The position numbers and the translations under genes are program-made. A stretch of 64,000 nucleotides of DNA from JBDHAC01 sp039588215. GTDB lineage: Bacteria > Gemmatimonadota > Gemmatimonadetes > Palauibacterales > Palauibacteraceae. Each line of letters opens with the position of its first letter. The stretch's first letter is position 1. The notes under the pieces were generated by a model that was not told where the DNA came from, ran no database searches, and saw only the letters and a list, made by a program, of their open reading frames with translations. Shown here piece after piece: positions 18,112 to 27,589 of the stretch. The stretch is from contig JBDHAD010000005.1 in assembly GCA_039588215.1 (NCBI GenBank), positions 1-64,000 of the forward strand, read 5' to 3'.

Positions 18112-18300
18112 CTACTCTTGCGGGTCGACGTCGACAGGCGGGAACGAGAGGTCCGGCCGGATCAGGCCTTCCATGACTTCGATTCGGCGCGTAAAGGCGA
18201 GCGCCTTCCCGAGCAAGGCGTCTGCGTCTCCACCCACCGTCTCACGGATCTTCGCGGTGCGGGCTGCGTATTCGGCCTCGCTCTCCGCCGACAGGGCCAG
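18112..18300 (-). pseudogene. Possible out-of-frame coding remnant downstream of the sortilin-like gene
   Basis: Immediately after the stop of the large propeller gene, a different minus-strand frame encodes a 60-odd-residue hydrophilic segment (LALSAESEAEYAARTAKIRE ... DLSFPPVDVDPQE, then stop) with G/C-rich third positions like real genes here. It has no ATG start at its beginning; the first candidates are an internal GTG or a CTG. It may be a frameshifted C-terminal extension, the remnant of a degraded gene, or a small gene with an unusual start. Confidence 0.3.
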
Positions 18301-18301
18301 G

Positions 18302-21300
18302 CTACGGCTCCTGGCCCCGTAGCTCGGCGAACGCCTCGGATGCTCCGGCGAGCTGGGCCCGCAGCTGTTCGAGCCGCTCGTACGCGTCGCGTCCTGGCGG
18401 CTGGTCCGCACGCGAGATCATGCCGTTCAGGTACTCGATCTGGCTGATGAGCATCGGTTGCGGGTAGCTGCCGCCCTCGTCGACGAGCGTCGCCTTCAAG
18501 CCGATCAACTCCTCGCGTAGCGTCTGCATCGCCTCGGCTGGCTCCCCCGCTTGGGCGGCTTCCTCGAGCTCCTCGAGCATGGTGTTCACGCCCGCCGCCA
18601 GCTCTTCCGCCTCGACCAGTGTCTGTGTGACCTCCATGCCGAGCTCGAACTGGGCCTCGAGGTCCTCTTGAGTCACCCCCTCTGCCACCACCCGTGGGTC
18701 GATATTGATTTCGAACCCGTGCTCCTGCGACCAGTCGCCGACGTTGAGCCGCGCCGTGTACGCGCCTGGCGGAACCAGGGGCCCACGATCAGCCCCTTCG
18801 GGGCCTGCGTGACGGAGATCCCAGCTGAACCGGTGCATGCCCGCCGACGCCTGCACGCGGGAACTGCCGCCACTGCCACGACCGAAGCCGCCACCGGCAT
18901 CACCTTGCTCGGTCTCACGAACCTCGCCGGAGGTGCCTTCGAACCGCCGCACCAGCTGTCGCTTCGCGTCGAGGATCTCGAGCGATACCTCGTCCTGCGG
19001 GGTGGAGCCCAGGTAGTAGTCGATCGTGGCGCCAGGCGATGGATAGTGGGGAGACGCCGGATTGCGAGGACCAGACCCGGAGGGGGTTCGGTATCGCATG
19101 CGGTACGCGAGCCCAGGCTGGAACAGGTGCGCATCCGCCCCCGCGAGCTCCGGGCTCCGCTCCGGCGAGAGTGCGTGCAGGGGCGACACGTTGTCGAGGA
19201 TCCAGAACGAGCGGCCCATCGTCGACAGCACCATGTCGCCACGGACCAGCTCGATGTCGGTGATCGGAGTGGCCGGGAGATTGAGCTGGAGGCACTGCCA
19301 GTGGGCCCCATCGTCGAACGAAACGAACATCCCGAACTCGGTCCCTGCGTACAGCAGGCCCTCCCGGTCCGGATCCTCGCGCACGACGCGCACGGGGTAG
19401 TCGGCCGGGATCCCGTTGCTCCCGTCGGTGAGCCGGGTCCACGTCTCGCCGTAGTCGGTCGTCCGATACACGTAGGGGGCCCAGTCGTCGAGCTGGAACC
19501 GGTATCCGGCCACGTACACTTTGCCCGACCGGTGCGGTGAGATGGCGATCGCGTTCATCCGCCCCTCGGGCGGCATGTCGGGAGGCGTGACGTCCGTCCA
19601 GCTCTCGCCCCCGTCGCGTGTCACATGCACCGGACCGTCGTTGGCCCCCGCCCAGATCTCGTCCGGATCGTGCGGCGAGGCCTCGATCACGTACAGCGTG
19701 CTGTAGTGCTCCTCGCCCGTGATGTCGCGCGTGATCGGACCTCCCGAGACGACCTGCCGCTCGGGGCGGAAAGCCGTCAGGTCGGGGCTGATCCGCTCCC
19801 ACGTGCGCCCCCCGTCGGTCGTGCGGTGCACGTACTGCGACCCGTGATACACAAGGGCCTGGTCGTGCGGCGACACCTCGATAGGAACCGTGCGCTGAAA
19901 CCGGTACGGGAGGTCTCGCGGGTTGTGGCCGTACAGGTTCACGGCGCCCACGTAGTACTGCTGCTCCTGTCCCGTTCGCGCGTTGTACAGGCCGAAGCGC
20001 CCTTTGCAGTTCGCGTACACGACGCCCGGGTCCCCCGGCTTCGGGACAACGGGGCCCGTCTCGCACCCGCCGATGTCTTTCCACCAGGCCTCCGCGCCCC
20101 CCGGCGCCGATTCGGCCGGAGGCAGGCTGGGGACCGCGATCGTGGAGTTGTCCTGCTGCCCGGCGTACAGCCAATAGGGGAAGTCGTCGTCGACGTCGAC
20201 CTGGTACAGCTCCGCGGTCGGCTGGTTCTCGATCGTCGACCAAGTATTCCCGCCGTCCAGGGTCACGCTGGCGCCGCCGTCGTTCGACTGGACCATGAGC
20301 CGCGGATCGTCGGGGTTAATCCACAGGTCGTGGTTGTCGCCGTGCGTGGTCGAAATCCTCTCGAACGATTCGCCGGCGTCGGTGGACTTCCACAGCCGCT
20401 CGTTGTTGACCCACACCACGTCGGCGTCGGTGGGGTCGGCAGTCACGTTGGTGTAGTAGAACGGCCGCCGCATCAACTCCATGGAGCGGTCGTTCACCAG
20501 CCGCCACGTGACCCCCTGGTCGTCCGAGCGGTACAGGCCTTCGACCGGCTCGGGCGCCTCGACGACTGCGTACAAGCGATCGGGGTCGGCCGGCGAGACC
20601 GTGAGATCGATCTTCCCGATCAGATCCGGCGGTAGCCCCTTCGTCATCCGCTCCCACGTGTCCCCACCATCGGTGGAGCGCCAGATGCCGTCCTCGTCGC
20701 GTGCCCCGCTGATGATGGTCCACGGCTTCCGCTCACCCCGCCACATGGCCGCGTAGATCAGGCTCGGGTTCGTCGGGTGCAGTTCGAGGTCGATCGCCCC
20801 CACGCTGTCGGAGGCGAACAGCACCTTCTCCCAATTCAGGCCGCCATCCTTCGACCGGAACACGCCCCGGTCCTCGTTGGGTCCGAACGGGTGTCCGAGC
20901 GCGGCGACGTATACCAGGTCCGGATCCTCGGGGTGCGTCTTCACCGCCCCGATCTGGCCGGTCTCCCGTAGCCCCAGGAAGGCCCAAGTCTCGCCCGCGT
21001 CCGTCGACTTGTAGATCCCGCGCCCGGTGATGACGTTGCTCCGGATCCCGTCAGAGCCGGTACCGACATAGATCACGTTCGGGTCGGAATCGGCGACCTC
21101 CACAGAGCCGATCGATCCGGTCTCCAGGTAGCCGTCCGTGATCGGGCGCCACTCCTGTCCGTAGTTCTCCGTCTTCCACACCCCCCCACCCACGGTTCCC
21201 ATGTAGAAGGTGTAGGGGTGGCTGCGGTGGCCCTCCACGGTCGTGACGCGCCCTCCCCGCGTGGGGCCCACCATCCGGTACTGGAGTCCGCCGAACAGGA

Positions 21301-21466
21301 CTGGGTCGACGAGAACGTTCCGGTCCTGCGATGCACCCGATCGCTCGGCCGTCGTCCCGGTAGGGTTCGCACGATCCTGCGCAAGCAGCGTGGGCGCGGA
21401 CCCGATGGTCACCGCGAGTGCCGCGATGGCGGATCTGACGATAGCGGAGCGGCCCCAATAGTACAT
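18302..21466 (-). CDS. VPS10/sortilin-like beta-propeller exported protein
   Basis: The ATG at 21466 is preferred over an upstream TTG because AGGA sits 7 bases before it. The 1054-residue protein has a signal peptide (SAIAALAVTIGSAPTLLAQ) and many Asp-box blades of the S-x-D-x-G-x-T-W kind (STDAGETWAFLG, SKDGGLNWEKV, STDGGDTWERM, TTDGGRTWERI, TRDGGESWTDV, TTDYGETWTRL). The C-terminal 250 residues contain a beta region and two long helices ending in the YLNGMISRADQPPGRDAYERL segment typical of this class. Such proteins are abundant in Gemmatimonadota and Acidobacteriota secretomes and are annotated as sortilin- or sialidase-like; a catalytic role is not established. It stands alone, divergent from the CapA-type gene. 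Confidence 0.9.
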   Translation of the reverse strand: MYYWGRSAIVRSAIAALAVTIGSAPTLLAQDRANPTGTTAERSGASQDRNVLVDPVLFGGLQYRMVGPTRGGRVTTVEGHRSHPYTFYMGTVGGGVWKTENYGQEWRPITDGYLETGSIGSVEVADSDPNVIYVGTGSDGIRSNVITGRGIYKSTDAGETWAFLGLRETGQIGAVKTHPEDPDLVYVAALGHPFGPNEDRGVFRSKDGGLNWEKVLFASDSVGAIDLELHPTNPSLIYAAMWRGERKPWTIISGARDEDGIWRSTDGGDTWERMTKGLPPDLIGKIDLTVSPADPDRLYAVVEAPEPVEGLYRSDDQGVTWRLVNDRSMELMRRPFYYTNVTADPTDADVVWVNNERLWKSTDAGESFERISTTHGDNHDLWINPDDPRLMVQSNDGGASVTLDGGNTWSTIENQPTAELYQVDVDDDFPYWLYAGQQDNSTIAVPSLPPAESAPGGAEAWWKDIGGCETGPVVPKPGDPGVVYANCKGRFGLYNARTGQEQQYYVGAVNLYGHNPRDLPYRFQRTVPIEVSPHDQALVYHGSQYVHRTTDGGRTWERISPDLTAFRPERQVVSGGPITRDITGEEHYSTLYVIEASPHDPDEIWAGANDGPVHVTRDGGESWTDVTPPDMPPEGRMNAIAISPHRSGKVYVAGYRFQLDDWAPYVYRTTDYGETWTRLTDGSNGIPADYPVRVVREDPDREGLLYAGTEFGMFVSFDDGAHWQCLQLNLPATPITDIELVRGDMVLSTMGRSFWILDNVSPLHALSPERSPELAGADAHLFQPGLAYRMRYRTPSGSGPRNPASPHYPSPGATIDYYLGSTPQDEVSLEILDAKRQLVRRFEGTSGEVRETEQGDAGGGFGRGSGGSSRVQASAGMHRFSWDLRHAGPEGADRGPLVPPGAYTARLNVGDWSQEHGFEINIDPRVVAEGVTQEDLEAQFELGMEVTQTLVEAEELAAGVNTMLEELEEAAQAGEPAEAMQTLREELIGLKATLVDEGGSYPQPMLISQIEYLNGMISRADQPPGRDAYERLEQLRAQLAGASEAFAELRGQEP

Positions 21467-21683
21467 GATGTTGTCCTGTATCAATTTACGTTTGTTGATC
21501 TACAGCCCATTATCGTATGCGATGTCGCGGCGGCAACCCGTCCGGAAGCTGCTGCGCCGGTCGCGCTCGCGGGGCTATGTTATCGGCCCCAGCAATCTCG
21601 CGTGCGGACTCGACCATGGAAATGTGTCGGCCGAACCCGGAGCCGGACAAGCAGCCCTGGTCGACAGCGTTTCGGAGGTGGGT

Positions 21684-23084
21684 ATGACGCACATTTCGCC
21701 CAGCAACCCGCGGGACGCTGCGGCGTTCGGCTCAGCGCTTCTCCTCACCGGTTGGCTCGTGCTCGTAGCTGGCGTCAGCCGCGCGCGCGCCCAGTCGTTC
21801 GAGGACGCACGGGGCGACATCACGCTCGCGCTCACCGGTGACGCGATCATCACCCGCGCCCTGAGCCCGTACCGGGAGCCCCACTTCCTCACCCTGCGCG
21901 AGCTCGTCCGGGGTGCGACCGCGGCGTTCACCAACCTCGAGGTGTTGTTCCACGACTACGAGGAGGACGTGATTCCGGCGGCGGCGTCGGGCGGCACCTA
22001 TATGCGGGCGGAGCCGAGACTCGCAGGCGAGCTAACCTGGTTCGGATTCGATCTGGTCAGTCGCGCGAATAACCATTCGATGGACTTCGGGGTCGGCGGG
22101 ATGCGAGCCACGACCCGCGCGGTGGAGGCGGCCGGTCTCGTGCACGCGGGAGTAGGGGAGAACCTGGCCGAAGCGCGCGCACCGGCGTACCTGGAAACTC
22201 CAGGTGGACGCGTCGCCCTCATCTCGATCGCATCCACCTTCGACGATGCGATGAGGGCCGGGGAACAGCGGAGGGACATGCGGGGACGACCAGGGTTGAG
22301 CCCGCTCCGCTTCAGTCGTCGCTTCGTCCTACCAGAGGACCGCTTCGCGTCCTTGCTCGATATCCTGCGAGGGTTCCAGCCGGGCCTGGGCGATGATACC
22401 GATGCATTCTCCTTTGGAGGTGCTCGTTTCGTCCGAGGAGAGGAGCTGGCGCAGGAGACGCGCGCCAACCCGGAGGATCTCGAGCAGATCGTACGAACCG
22501 TGCGCGAGGCCGCGCGTCAGGCGGACTTCGTCCTGGTGACCAGCCACACGCACGAGTCTGCGGGCCAGCGAGAGATCCCGGCTGACTTCCTCGTCGAGAC
22601 GGCGCATGCGGTCATCGATGCGGGCGCGGACGTGTTCGCCGGGCACGGCCCCCACGTGCTCCGGGGCGTCGAAATCTACCAGGGCAAACCGATCTTCTAT
22701 AGCCTCGGAGACTTCATCTTCCAGAACGAAACGGTCGAGCTACAGCCGTCGGACAATTACCAGGCGTACGACCTGCCCCCTGACGCGCTCCCGGGCGAGT
22801 TTCAGGATCGTCGCATAGAGCGCTCGAGGGGTGGGGGCTTCCCCGGGGATCCGGCGTATTGGGAGGGGATCCTCGCCCTGACCGAGTTCCGGGGCGGGGC
22901 GTTGCACGAGGTCCGACTCTACCCGGTCACGCTGGGCCACGGACTGGATCGCCCGCAGCGCGGCCGACCCCTGCTGGCGACCGGCGAGGGCGCGGGTTCC
23001 ATCCTGGGGGGATTGGCCGAGCTGTCGGAAGCGTTCGGGACCCGGGTGAGCTTCGAAAGCGGGATCGGCGTGATCCGGCCCTAG
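21684..23084 (+). CDS. CapA/PgsA-type metallophosphatase, exported
   Basis: The ATG at 21684 has GGAGGTG directly upstream; longer frames are rejected. The 466-residue protein has a signal peptide (LLLTGWLVLVAGVSRARAQ) and the PGA_cap fold: LTGDAIITR for the first metal-binding Asp, FTNLEV, SRANNHSMDFG for the Asn-His motif, TSHTHES, and AGHGPHVLRGVEIYQGKPIFYSLGDF for the late His motif. The family includes poly-gamma-glutamate biosynthesis proteins and calcineurin-like phosphoesterases. No capB/capC genes are nearby, so an envelope phosphoesterase role is as likely as polymer synthesis. Confidence 0.88.
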   Translation: MTHISPSNPRDAAAFGSALLLTGWLVLVAGVSRARAQSFEDARGDITLALTGDAIITRALSPYREPHFLTLRELVRGATAAFTNLEVLFHDYEEDVIPAAASGGTYMRAEPRLAGELTWFGFDLVSRANNHSMDFGVGGMRATTRAVEAAGLVHAGVGENLAEARAPAYLETPGGRVALISIASTFDDAMRAGEQRRDMRGRPGLSPLRFSRRFVLPEDRFASLLDILRGFQPGLGDDTDAFSFGGARFVRGEELAQETRANPEDLEQIVRTVREAARQADFVLVTSHTHESAGQREIPADFLVETAHAVIDAGADVFAGHGPHVLRGVEIYQGKPIFYSLGDFIFQNETVELQPSDNYQAYDLPPDALPGEFQDRRIERSRGGGFPGDPAYWEGILALTEFRGGALHEVRLYPVTLGHGLDRPQRGRPLLATGEGAGSILGGLAELSEAFGTRVSFESGIGVIRP

Positions 23085-23102
23085 GTGTCCCCGAAGCGTC
23101 CC

Positions 23103-23840
23103 TCAGCCGATGGGCGTAGCCGCCCCCGGCTTCCTGGGGACGGGGTACGCGCGTCGCGAGTGCGCCAGCCCGAGGGTCACCGTGCTCTCTGCCGCCGTGA
23201 GGGCTGCGAGCACCGGATTCACGACCGGGATTCCGACCCGCTCCTGGAGATCCTTCGCCGCGTCCAGGAACCCCATCGTCATGCACCCCAGGACGAGTGC
23301 GTCGGCGCCCGCATCCACCGCGCGTAGCGCTTCCTCCTCCAACGTGTCGAGGACCTCCTCCGCACGCTCGCGCAGCTCCAGGACGGGGACGTCCACCGCG
23401 CGCACGTCGGCCAGGAACGATTCCAGGCCGTAGCCGCGCATCTGACGCCTAATCGCCGGGACTACTTCTCGCACCACGGTCAGAACGGCGAACCTCTCGC
23501 CCAGCTGCGCGGCCACGTGACCGCTCGCCTGTCCGGGTCCGATCACGGGGATGTCGACCAGCTCCCGCGCCGGGGCCAATCCCGGATCGCCGTAACAGCC
23601 GATGATGATCGCGTCGAAGCCCTCGGCCTCGAGTCCAGGGGCCGCCTCCAGGAGTCCGGGCACCGCGAGGTGCTCTTCCACCGAGGACTCCACCGACGCG
23701 GGTCCGGACGACGTTTCCCGCACCGTGACCTCGGTACCGGTGAACGCGTGCGCGGAGAGGAACTCCTCGCGACGGACCAGCTCGTCTGAGCCAAGCGGTC
23801 CGAGCGACAGTGAGCCCGGCACGAAATAGACGATTCTCAT
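23103..23840 (-). CDS. Asp/Glu/hydantoin racemase family protein
   Basis: The start MRIVYFVPGS at 23840 has GGGAGAAG upstream; the longer frame is rejected. The 245-residue protein has the two-domain racemase fold with both catalytic cysteines in their usual contexts (IIIGCYGDPGL and LVLGCMTMGF) and a connecting IPVIGPGQA loop. It resembles hydantoin racemase/Asp-Glu racemase relatives that interconvert amino-acid stereoisomers by a two-Cys mechanism. It lies 37 bases downstream of the M20D amidohydrolase gene. The pair could release and racemise an N-acyl or carbamoyl amino acid; that is inference. Confidence 0.87.
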   Translation of the reverse strand: MRIVYFVPGSLSLGPLGSDELVRREEFLSAHAFTGTEVTVRETSSGPASVESSVEEHLAVPGLLEAAPGLEAEGFDAIIIGCYGDPGLAPARELVDIPVIGPGQASGHVAAQLGERFAVLTVVREVVPAIRRQMRGYGLESFLADVRAVDVPVLELRERAEEVLDTLEEEALRAVDAGADALVLGCMTMGFLDAAKDLQERVGIPVVNPVLAALTAAESTVTLGLAHSRRAYPVPRKPGAATPIG

Positions 23841-23877
23841 GGTTCTTCTCCCACCGATGCTGTCGGTGCTCTCCACC

Positions 23878-25320
23878 TCACCGACGATAGTCGAGAGGCG
23901 GCGGGCGGTCACCCACGAGCGAGACGTACGTGAAGTTCGGGCCTCGCCGACGCTCGAGCTCTGCCCAGGCTTCTCGGATCGCGTCCGGCTTCTGGAACAG
24001 ATCGATCGCGGTAAGCGCGAGGGTTTTCGCCGCTACGAGCATCCCTTTCGTGCCGATGCTCATCCCCCCGGCGGCCACGGCCTGCCAGCTGTGCGCAGAC
24101 GTGCCGGGCACCCACGTCGCGGTCGACAGACCCGCGGTCGGGACGACCCAGCTGATGTCCCCCACGTCGGTCGATCCGCCCGCGGATTGGATCCCGAACT
24201 CCCGGATCTCGGCCTCCGAGCCCAGTGGCAACGACGGCCCTCCTTCAAACGTGGCCTGGATATCCCGCGCGAAGGCACGCTCGGCTTCCGTGTACTCCAG
24301 CCCGCCCACCGCGCGCAGGTTCGCGTCCATGATGTGCGACACCGTCTCGTTAGGCATCAGATCGTAGATTCCGTGGATGACCTCGTACTCCATCGCCGTG
24401 CCGGTCCCGAGCGCGGCTCCCTCTGCGGCTTTCGCCACGCGCTCGAACAGCGCCACGACGGTCTCCGCGTCAGGGTGACGCACGTAGTAGTACACCTCCG
24501 CGAAGTCGGGCACGACGTTCGGGGCGAACCCACCTCCGGTGATTACGTAATGGATGCGGGTCTCCTGCGGGACGTGCTCGCGCATCAGGTTGACCATCGT
24601 GTTCATCGCCTCGACGCCATCGAGTGCGGACCGGCCTCGCTCCGGCGCGCCGGCCGCGTGCGCCGAGTAGCCCCGGAAACGGAACTTGGCGGACTTGTTC
24701 GCGAGCGACGTCTCCGCCGCGGCACTGTTCTCGTCACCCGGGTGCCAGTGGAGCACGAGGTCGACATCCTCGAACAGTCCGTCGCGGACCATATACACCT
24801 TGCCGGCTCCCCCCTCTTCGGCGGGGGTCCCGTACAGGCGGATCGTCCCCCCCTGTCCGGACGACTCCAACCACTCCTTCACGGCGATCGCGGCCGCCAC
24901 CGACCCCGTTCCGAACAGGTGGTGTCCGCACGCGTGCCCGGCGCCACCCTCGATCAACGGCTTCCGCTCGACCGCCACGTCCTGTGAGATGCCGGGGAGC
25001 GCGTCGTACTCCGCGAGGATTCCGATGACCGGCGTTCCACTCCCGTAGGTGGCGACGAACGCGGTGGGCATGCCGGCCACCCCCGTCTCGATCGCGAAGC
25101 CCGCCTCGGCGAGCTCCCCCCGTAGAAGCGCGGAGCTCTCGGCCTCCTGGTACCCGACCTCGGCCAGCTCCCAGATTTGGCGAGCGACTTGTCCGTACCT
25201 CTCGGCACGCGCGTCGATCGACGCGGTGGAAGACGGCTCCTGCGCGGCCAAGTCCGGGGCCAGGTACGCGAGGAGGGAGAGGGCGGGCCAGGCTCGCGCG
25301 GCGATGGTGCGAATGGACAT
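23878..25320 (-). CDS. M20D amidohydrolase (aminobenzoyl-glutamate/hippurate hydrolase type), exported
   Basis: The ATG at 25320 has AGGAG about 7 bases upstream. The 480-residue protein has a signal peptide (ALSLLAYLAPDLAAQ) and intact M20D motifs: AGHACGHHLFG (His-x-Cys-Gly-His), TPAEEGGAGK (Glu-Glu), a lid domain with SAKFRFRGYSAHAAG, and SAHSWQ near the end. Family enzymes split N-acyl or aminobenzoyl amino acids with two metal ions. Unlike the M20 protein at 4-5.8 kb, all ligands look intact. It is the first gene of a two-gene unit with the racemase-family protein. Confidence 0.9.
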   Translation of the reverse strand: MSIRTIAARAWPALSLLAYLAPDLAAQEPSSTASIDARAERYGQVARQIWELAEVGYQEAESSALLRGELAEAGFAIETGVAGMPTAFVATYGSGTPVIGILAEYDALPGISQDVAVERKPLIEGGAGHACGHHLFGTGSVAAAIAVKEWLESSGQGGTIRLYGTPAEEGGAGKVYMVRDGLFEDVDLVLHWHPGDENSAAAETSLANKSAKFRFRGYSAHAAGAPERGRSALDGVEAMNTMVNLMREHVPQETRIHYVITGGGFAPNVVPDFAEVYYYVRHPDAETVVALFERVAKAAEGAALGTGTAMEYEVIHGIYDLMPNETVSHIMDANLRAVGGLEYTEAERAFARDIQATFEGGPSLPLGSEAEIREFGIQSAGGSTDVGDISWVVPTAGLSTATWVPGTSAHSWQAVAAGGMSIGTKGMLVAAKTLALTAIDLFQKPDAIREAWAELERRRGPNFTYVSLVGDRPPPLDYRR

Positions 25321-25525
25321 GCTGGATCTCCTGGGCATCGTGTCGGGTCAGTGACCGCACAAAGTCGGCTGATCGCGGCTCCCGGTCCAGCGCCCGAGAA
25401 CATTCACCGACGCCCGCTGGTATTAGGGCTCGGCGCCGGGCCGCGGTCACCGGATCGGCAACGTGTCACGGCGACCGCAAGTCCAGCCGGGCAACAGGTC
25501 GAATCGCGTAACGAGGAGGGGGCCA

Positions 25526-27016
25526 GTGAAAACAAGAGCCTTGCCACGACTCGCGCCGAGTGTCGTCGGTCTTTGCCTGTTGTTGGGCTCCTGCGAACCT
25601 TCGGGTGGTCAGCCGCCAACCCCGAGCGCCGCCGAGATCGAGGCCAGGATCGCGCGGGTCGAAGCCGGGCTCCTGGGTCCCGTCCAGATCGCGGGCCGCG
25701 ACCCGGACCCGTTTCTGCTCCTCGATCGCCTGGCTTTCCACCGCGTCCCGGGCGTGAGCGTCGCCGTGATCCACGGGGGCCGGATCGAGTGGGCACGCGG
25801 ATACGGGCTGGCGGACATCGGATCGGACCGACCCGTGACGACCGAGACGCTGTTTCAGGCCGCCTCGATGAGCAAGCCAGTGGCCGCGCTCGCGGCCCTA
25901 CGCCTCGTCGAGGAGGGGCGAATCGATCTGGACGAGGATGTTGGCGGGCGCCTCACCTCCTGGCGGGTGCCACGCGACGAACCGTACCGGGACGCCCCGG
26001 TCACGCTCCGGCGGCTACTCACCCACACGGCCGGGCTCACCGTGGACGGGTTTCGGGGCTACGCGGAGGGGGAGCGGGTGCCCAGTGTCGTCCAGGTGCT
26101 GGACGGGTTCGAGCCGGCCAACTCGGCAGCGGTCCGCGTCGACATCGAGCCGGGCACGCGTTGGCGATACTCGGGTGGCGGCTACACGGTCGTGCAGCAG
26201 CTGGTGGAGGATGTGACCGGACGCGGCTTCGAAGGCGTCATGCGCGAGGTGCTCGACGCGCTCGACATGCGGACGAGCACCTACGAGCAGCCGCTCCCGG
26301 AGGAACTTCGCGATGCGGCGGCAAAGGGGTACCGTGCCGACGGAACGCCCGTAGTCGGTGCCTGGCATACATACCCGGAGAAGGCAGCCGCCGGGCTCTG
26401 GACCACGCCTTCGGATCTCGCGCGGTACGCGCTCGAGGTCGGCGCGTGGCTCGAGGGCGCGGATGACGGGGTGCTCTCGCCAGCGATGACCTCCGAGATG
26501 CTGACGGCGGGCCTGAACGGATGGGGGCTCGGGCCAAAGCTCGAGGGCTCGGGCTCCGATCTCCAGTTTGGGCACGGAGGCGCGAACGAGGGCTTCCGCG
26601 GAGGGTTCATCGCATACCCTCGGCGTGGGCTCGGGGCCGTCGTGATGACAAACGGAGACAGCGGCGAGCCTCTGGTGCAGGAGATCCTGTACGCGATCGC
26701 CGCCGCATACGACTGGCCAGGGTATGCGCCACGGACGGTGCAGGGCCTCCCCATGAACGCGGATCAGGCGCGACCCTATATCGGCGGATACCGATTGGCC
26801 GAAGCTCCGGATATGGAGGTGACCATACGCTGGCGAAACGGCCGCCTCGAGCTGCGAGTCGGAGACCGTCCCGCCAGCGAGCTCGTGCCGACCGGGAGCG
26901 ATCGCTTCCTGATCATGACCGACGGCTCCTGGCTCCGATTCGAGCGCGACGGGTCCGGTCGGATCGTGGCGGCGAACGCGTACGGGTCCCGCGCGACGAA
27001 GCTGCCGGCTCCGTGA
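25526..27016 (+). CDS. Serine hydrolase lipoprotein (beta-lactamase/class C fold)
   Basis: The GTG at 25526 has GGAGGGGG just upstream. The 496-residue protein has a lipobox (LLLGSC). Motifs of the class C/DD-peptidase fold are present: S-x-x-K in SMSKPVAA, a Tyr-Ser-Gly motif in RYSGGGYT, and HGGANEG in place of KTG. The last 80 residues form a small beta domain (YIGGYRLAEAPDMEVTIRW ... GSWLRFERD) as seen in many esterase or D-aminopeptidase relatives. It probably acts on peptidoglycan-derived or D-amino-acid substrates, or is an esterase. It is divergent from the M20D gene with a 205-base shared upstream region. Confidence 0.87.
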   Translation: MKTRALPRLAPSVVGLCLLLGSCEPSGGQPPTPSAAEIEARIARVEAGLLGPVQIAGRDPDPFLLLDRLAFHRVPGVSVAVIHGGRIEWARGYGLADIGSDRPVTTETLFQAASMSKPVAALAALRLVEEGRIDLDEDVGGRLTSWRVPRDEPYRDAPVTLRRLLTHTAGLTVDGFRGYAEGERVPSVVQVLDGFEPANSAAVRVDIEPGTRWRYSGGGYTVVQQLVEDVTGRGFEGVMREVLDALDMRTSTYEQPLPEELRDAAAKGYRADGTPVVGAWHTYPEKAAAGLWTTPSDLARYALEVGAWLEGADDGVLSPAMTSEMLTAGLNGWGLGPKLEGSGSDLQFGHGGANEGFRGGFIAYPRRGLGAVVMTNGDSGEPLVQEILYAIAAAYDWPGYAPRTVQGLPMNADQARPYIGGYRLAEAPDMEVTIRWRNGRLELRVGDRPASELVPTGSDRFLIMTDGSWLRFERDGSGRIVAANAYGSRATKLPAP

Positions 27017-27589
27017 CGCCTCACCCCCGGGAACGACCGGCGCGCAGGCCATGCGCGTGTCCCAAAGTGTCCCGGGGCTGGCGTCTTGCGAAGCCCACCG
27101 ATCCCGTAAACGGGCGTTTCGCAAAGACATACCCGGAGTAACGCGCTGGCAGTTCGCGAGCCGGCGGGGCGAAAGTGGACAGCCGGGCGATAGATCCCTA
27201 AATTATATCGAGTCCGGCGAGCACCTTCCGTCGGATCGGGTCCCTCAGTTGGGACCACCCACGCGGTTGTTGTCGCCGAAGGAGCAGCCACTCCGCAGGC
27301 GTCCGCTGTAGGTGGTAGAGATCCGCAGTAAGGCTATCCCGTTTCACGGTGCACTATGGCGAGCGCGGTAGGCACCGCCATGGCGAGCATCTAGAAGAGC
27401 GGCGAAGCTACCCGAATCCCGAGGCGGACCCATGCGAGTCTTTCATGGCCCGGGGTGGGGTGGGGACGAGAGGGGAACAATCAGTGCGGTGGGCACGGCA
27501 TCGTCATGTTCTCCCACAGCCACCGTGTTATTCCACCTGGACGTCCTCATGCAGAGGCGGAGGTCGTGCGCGTGCCCCTTGCAGGGGGC
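27017..27589. other. Long non-coding region upstream of the tadE-like gene
   Basis: A 573-base gap with no supported gene. It holds an AT-rich stretch near 27198-27210 (ccctaaattatatcg), a possible promoter, then a segment with GCCGAAGGAGCA near 27278 and several short inverted repeats (for example GGTGC...GCACC around 27350-27375). It could be a structured leader of the TadE/TadG genes, but no riboswitch class fits. Confidence 0.4.

Noticed and set aside
27270..27310. GCCGAAGGAGCA resembling a glycine riboswitch
   Set aside because: The partner motifs (CUCUCAGG and AAAGGAC-like) are absent and no glycine gene follows.
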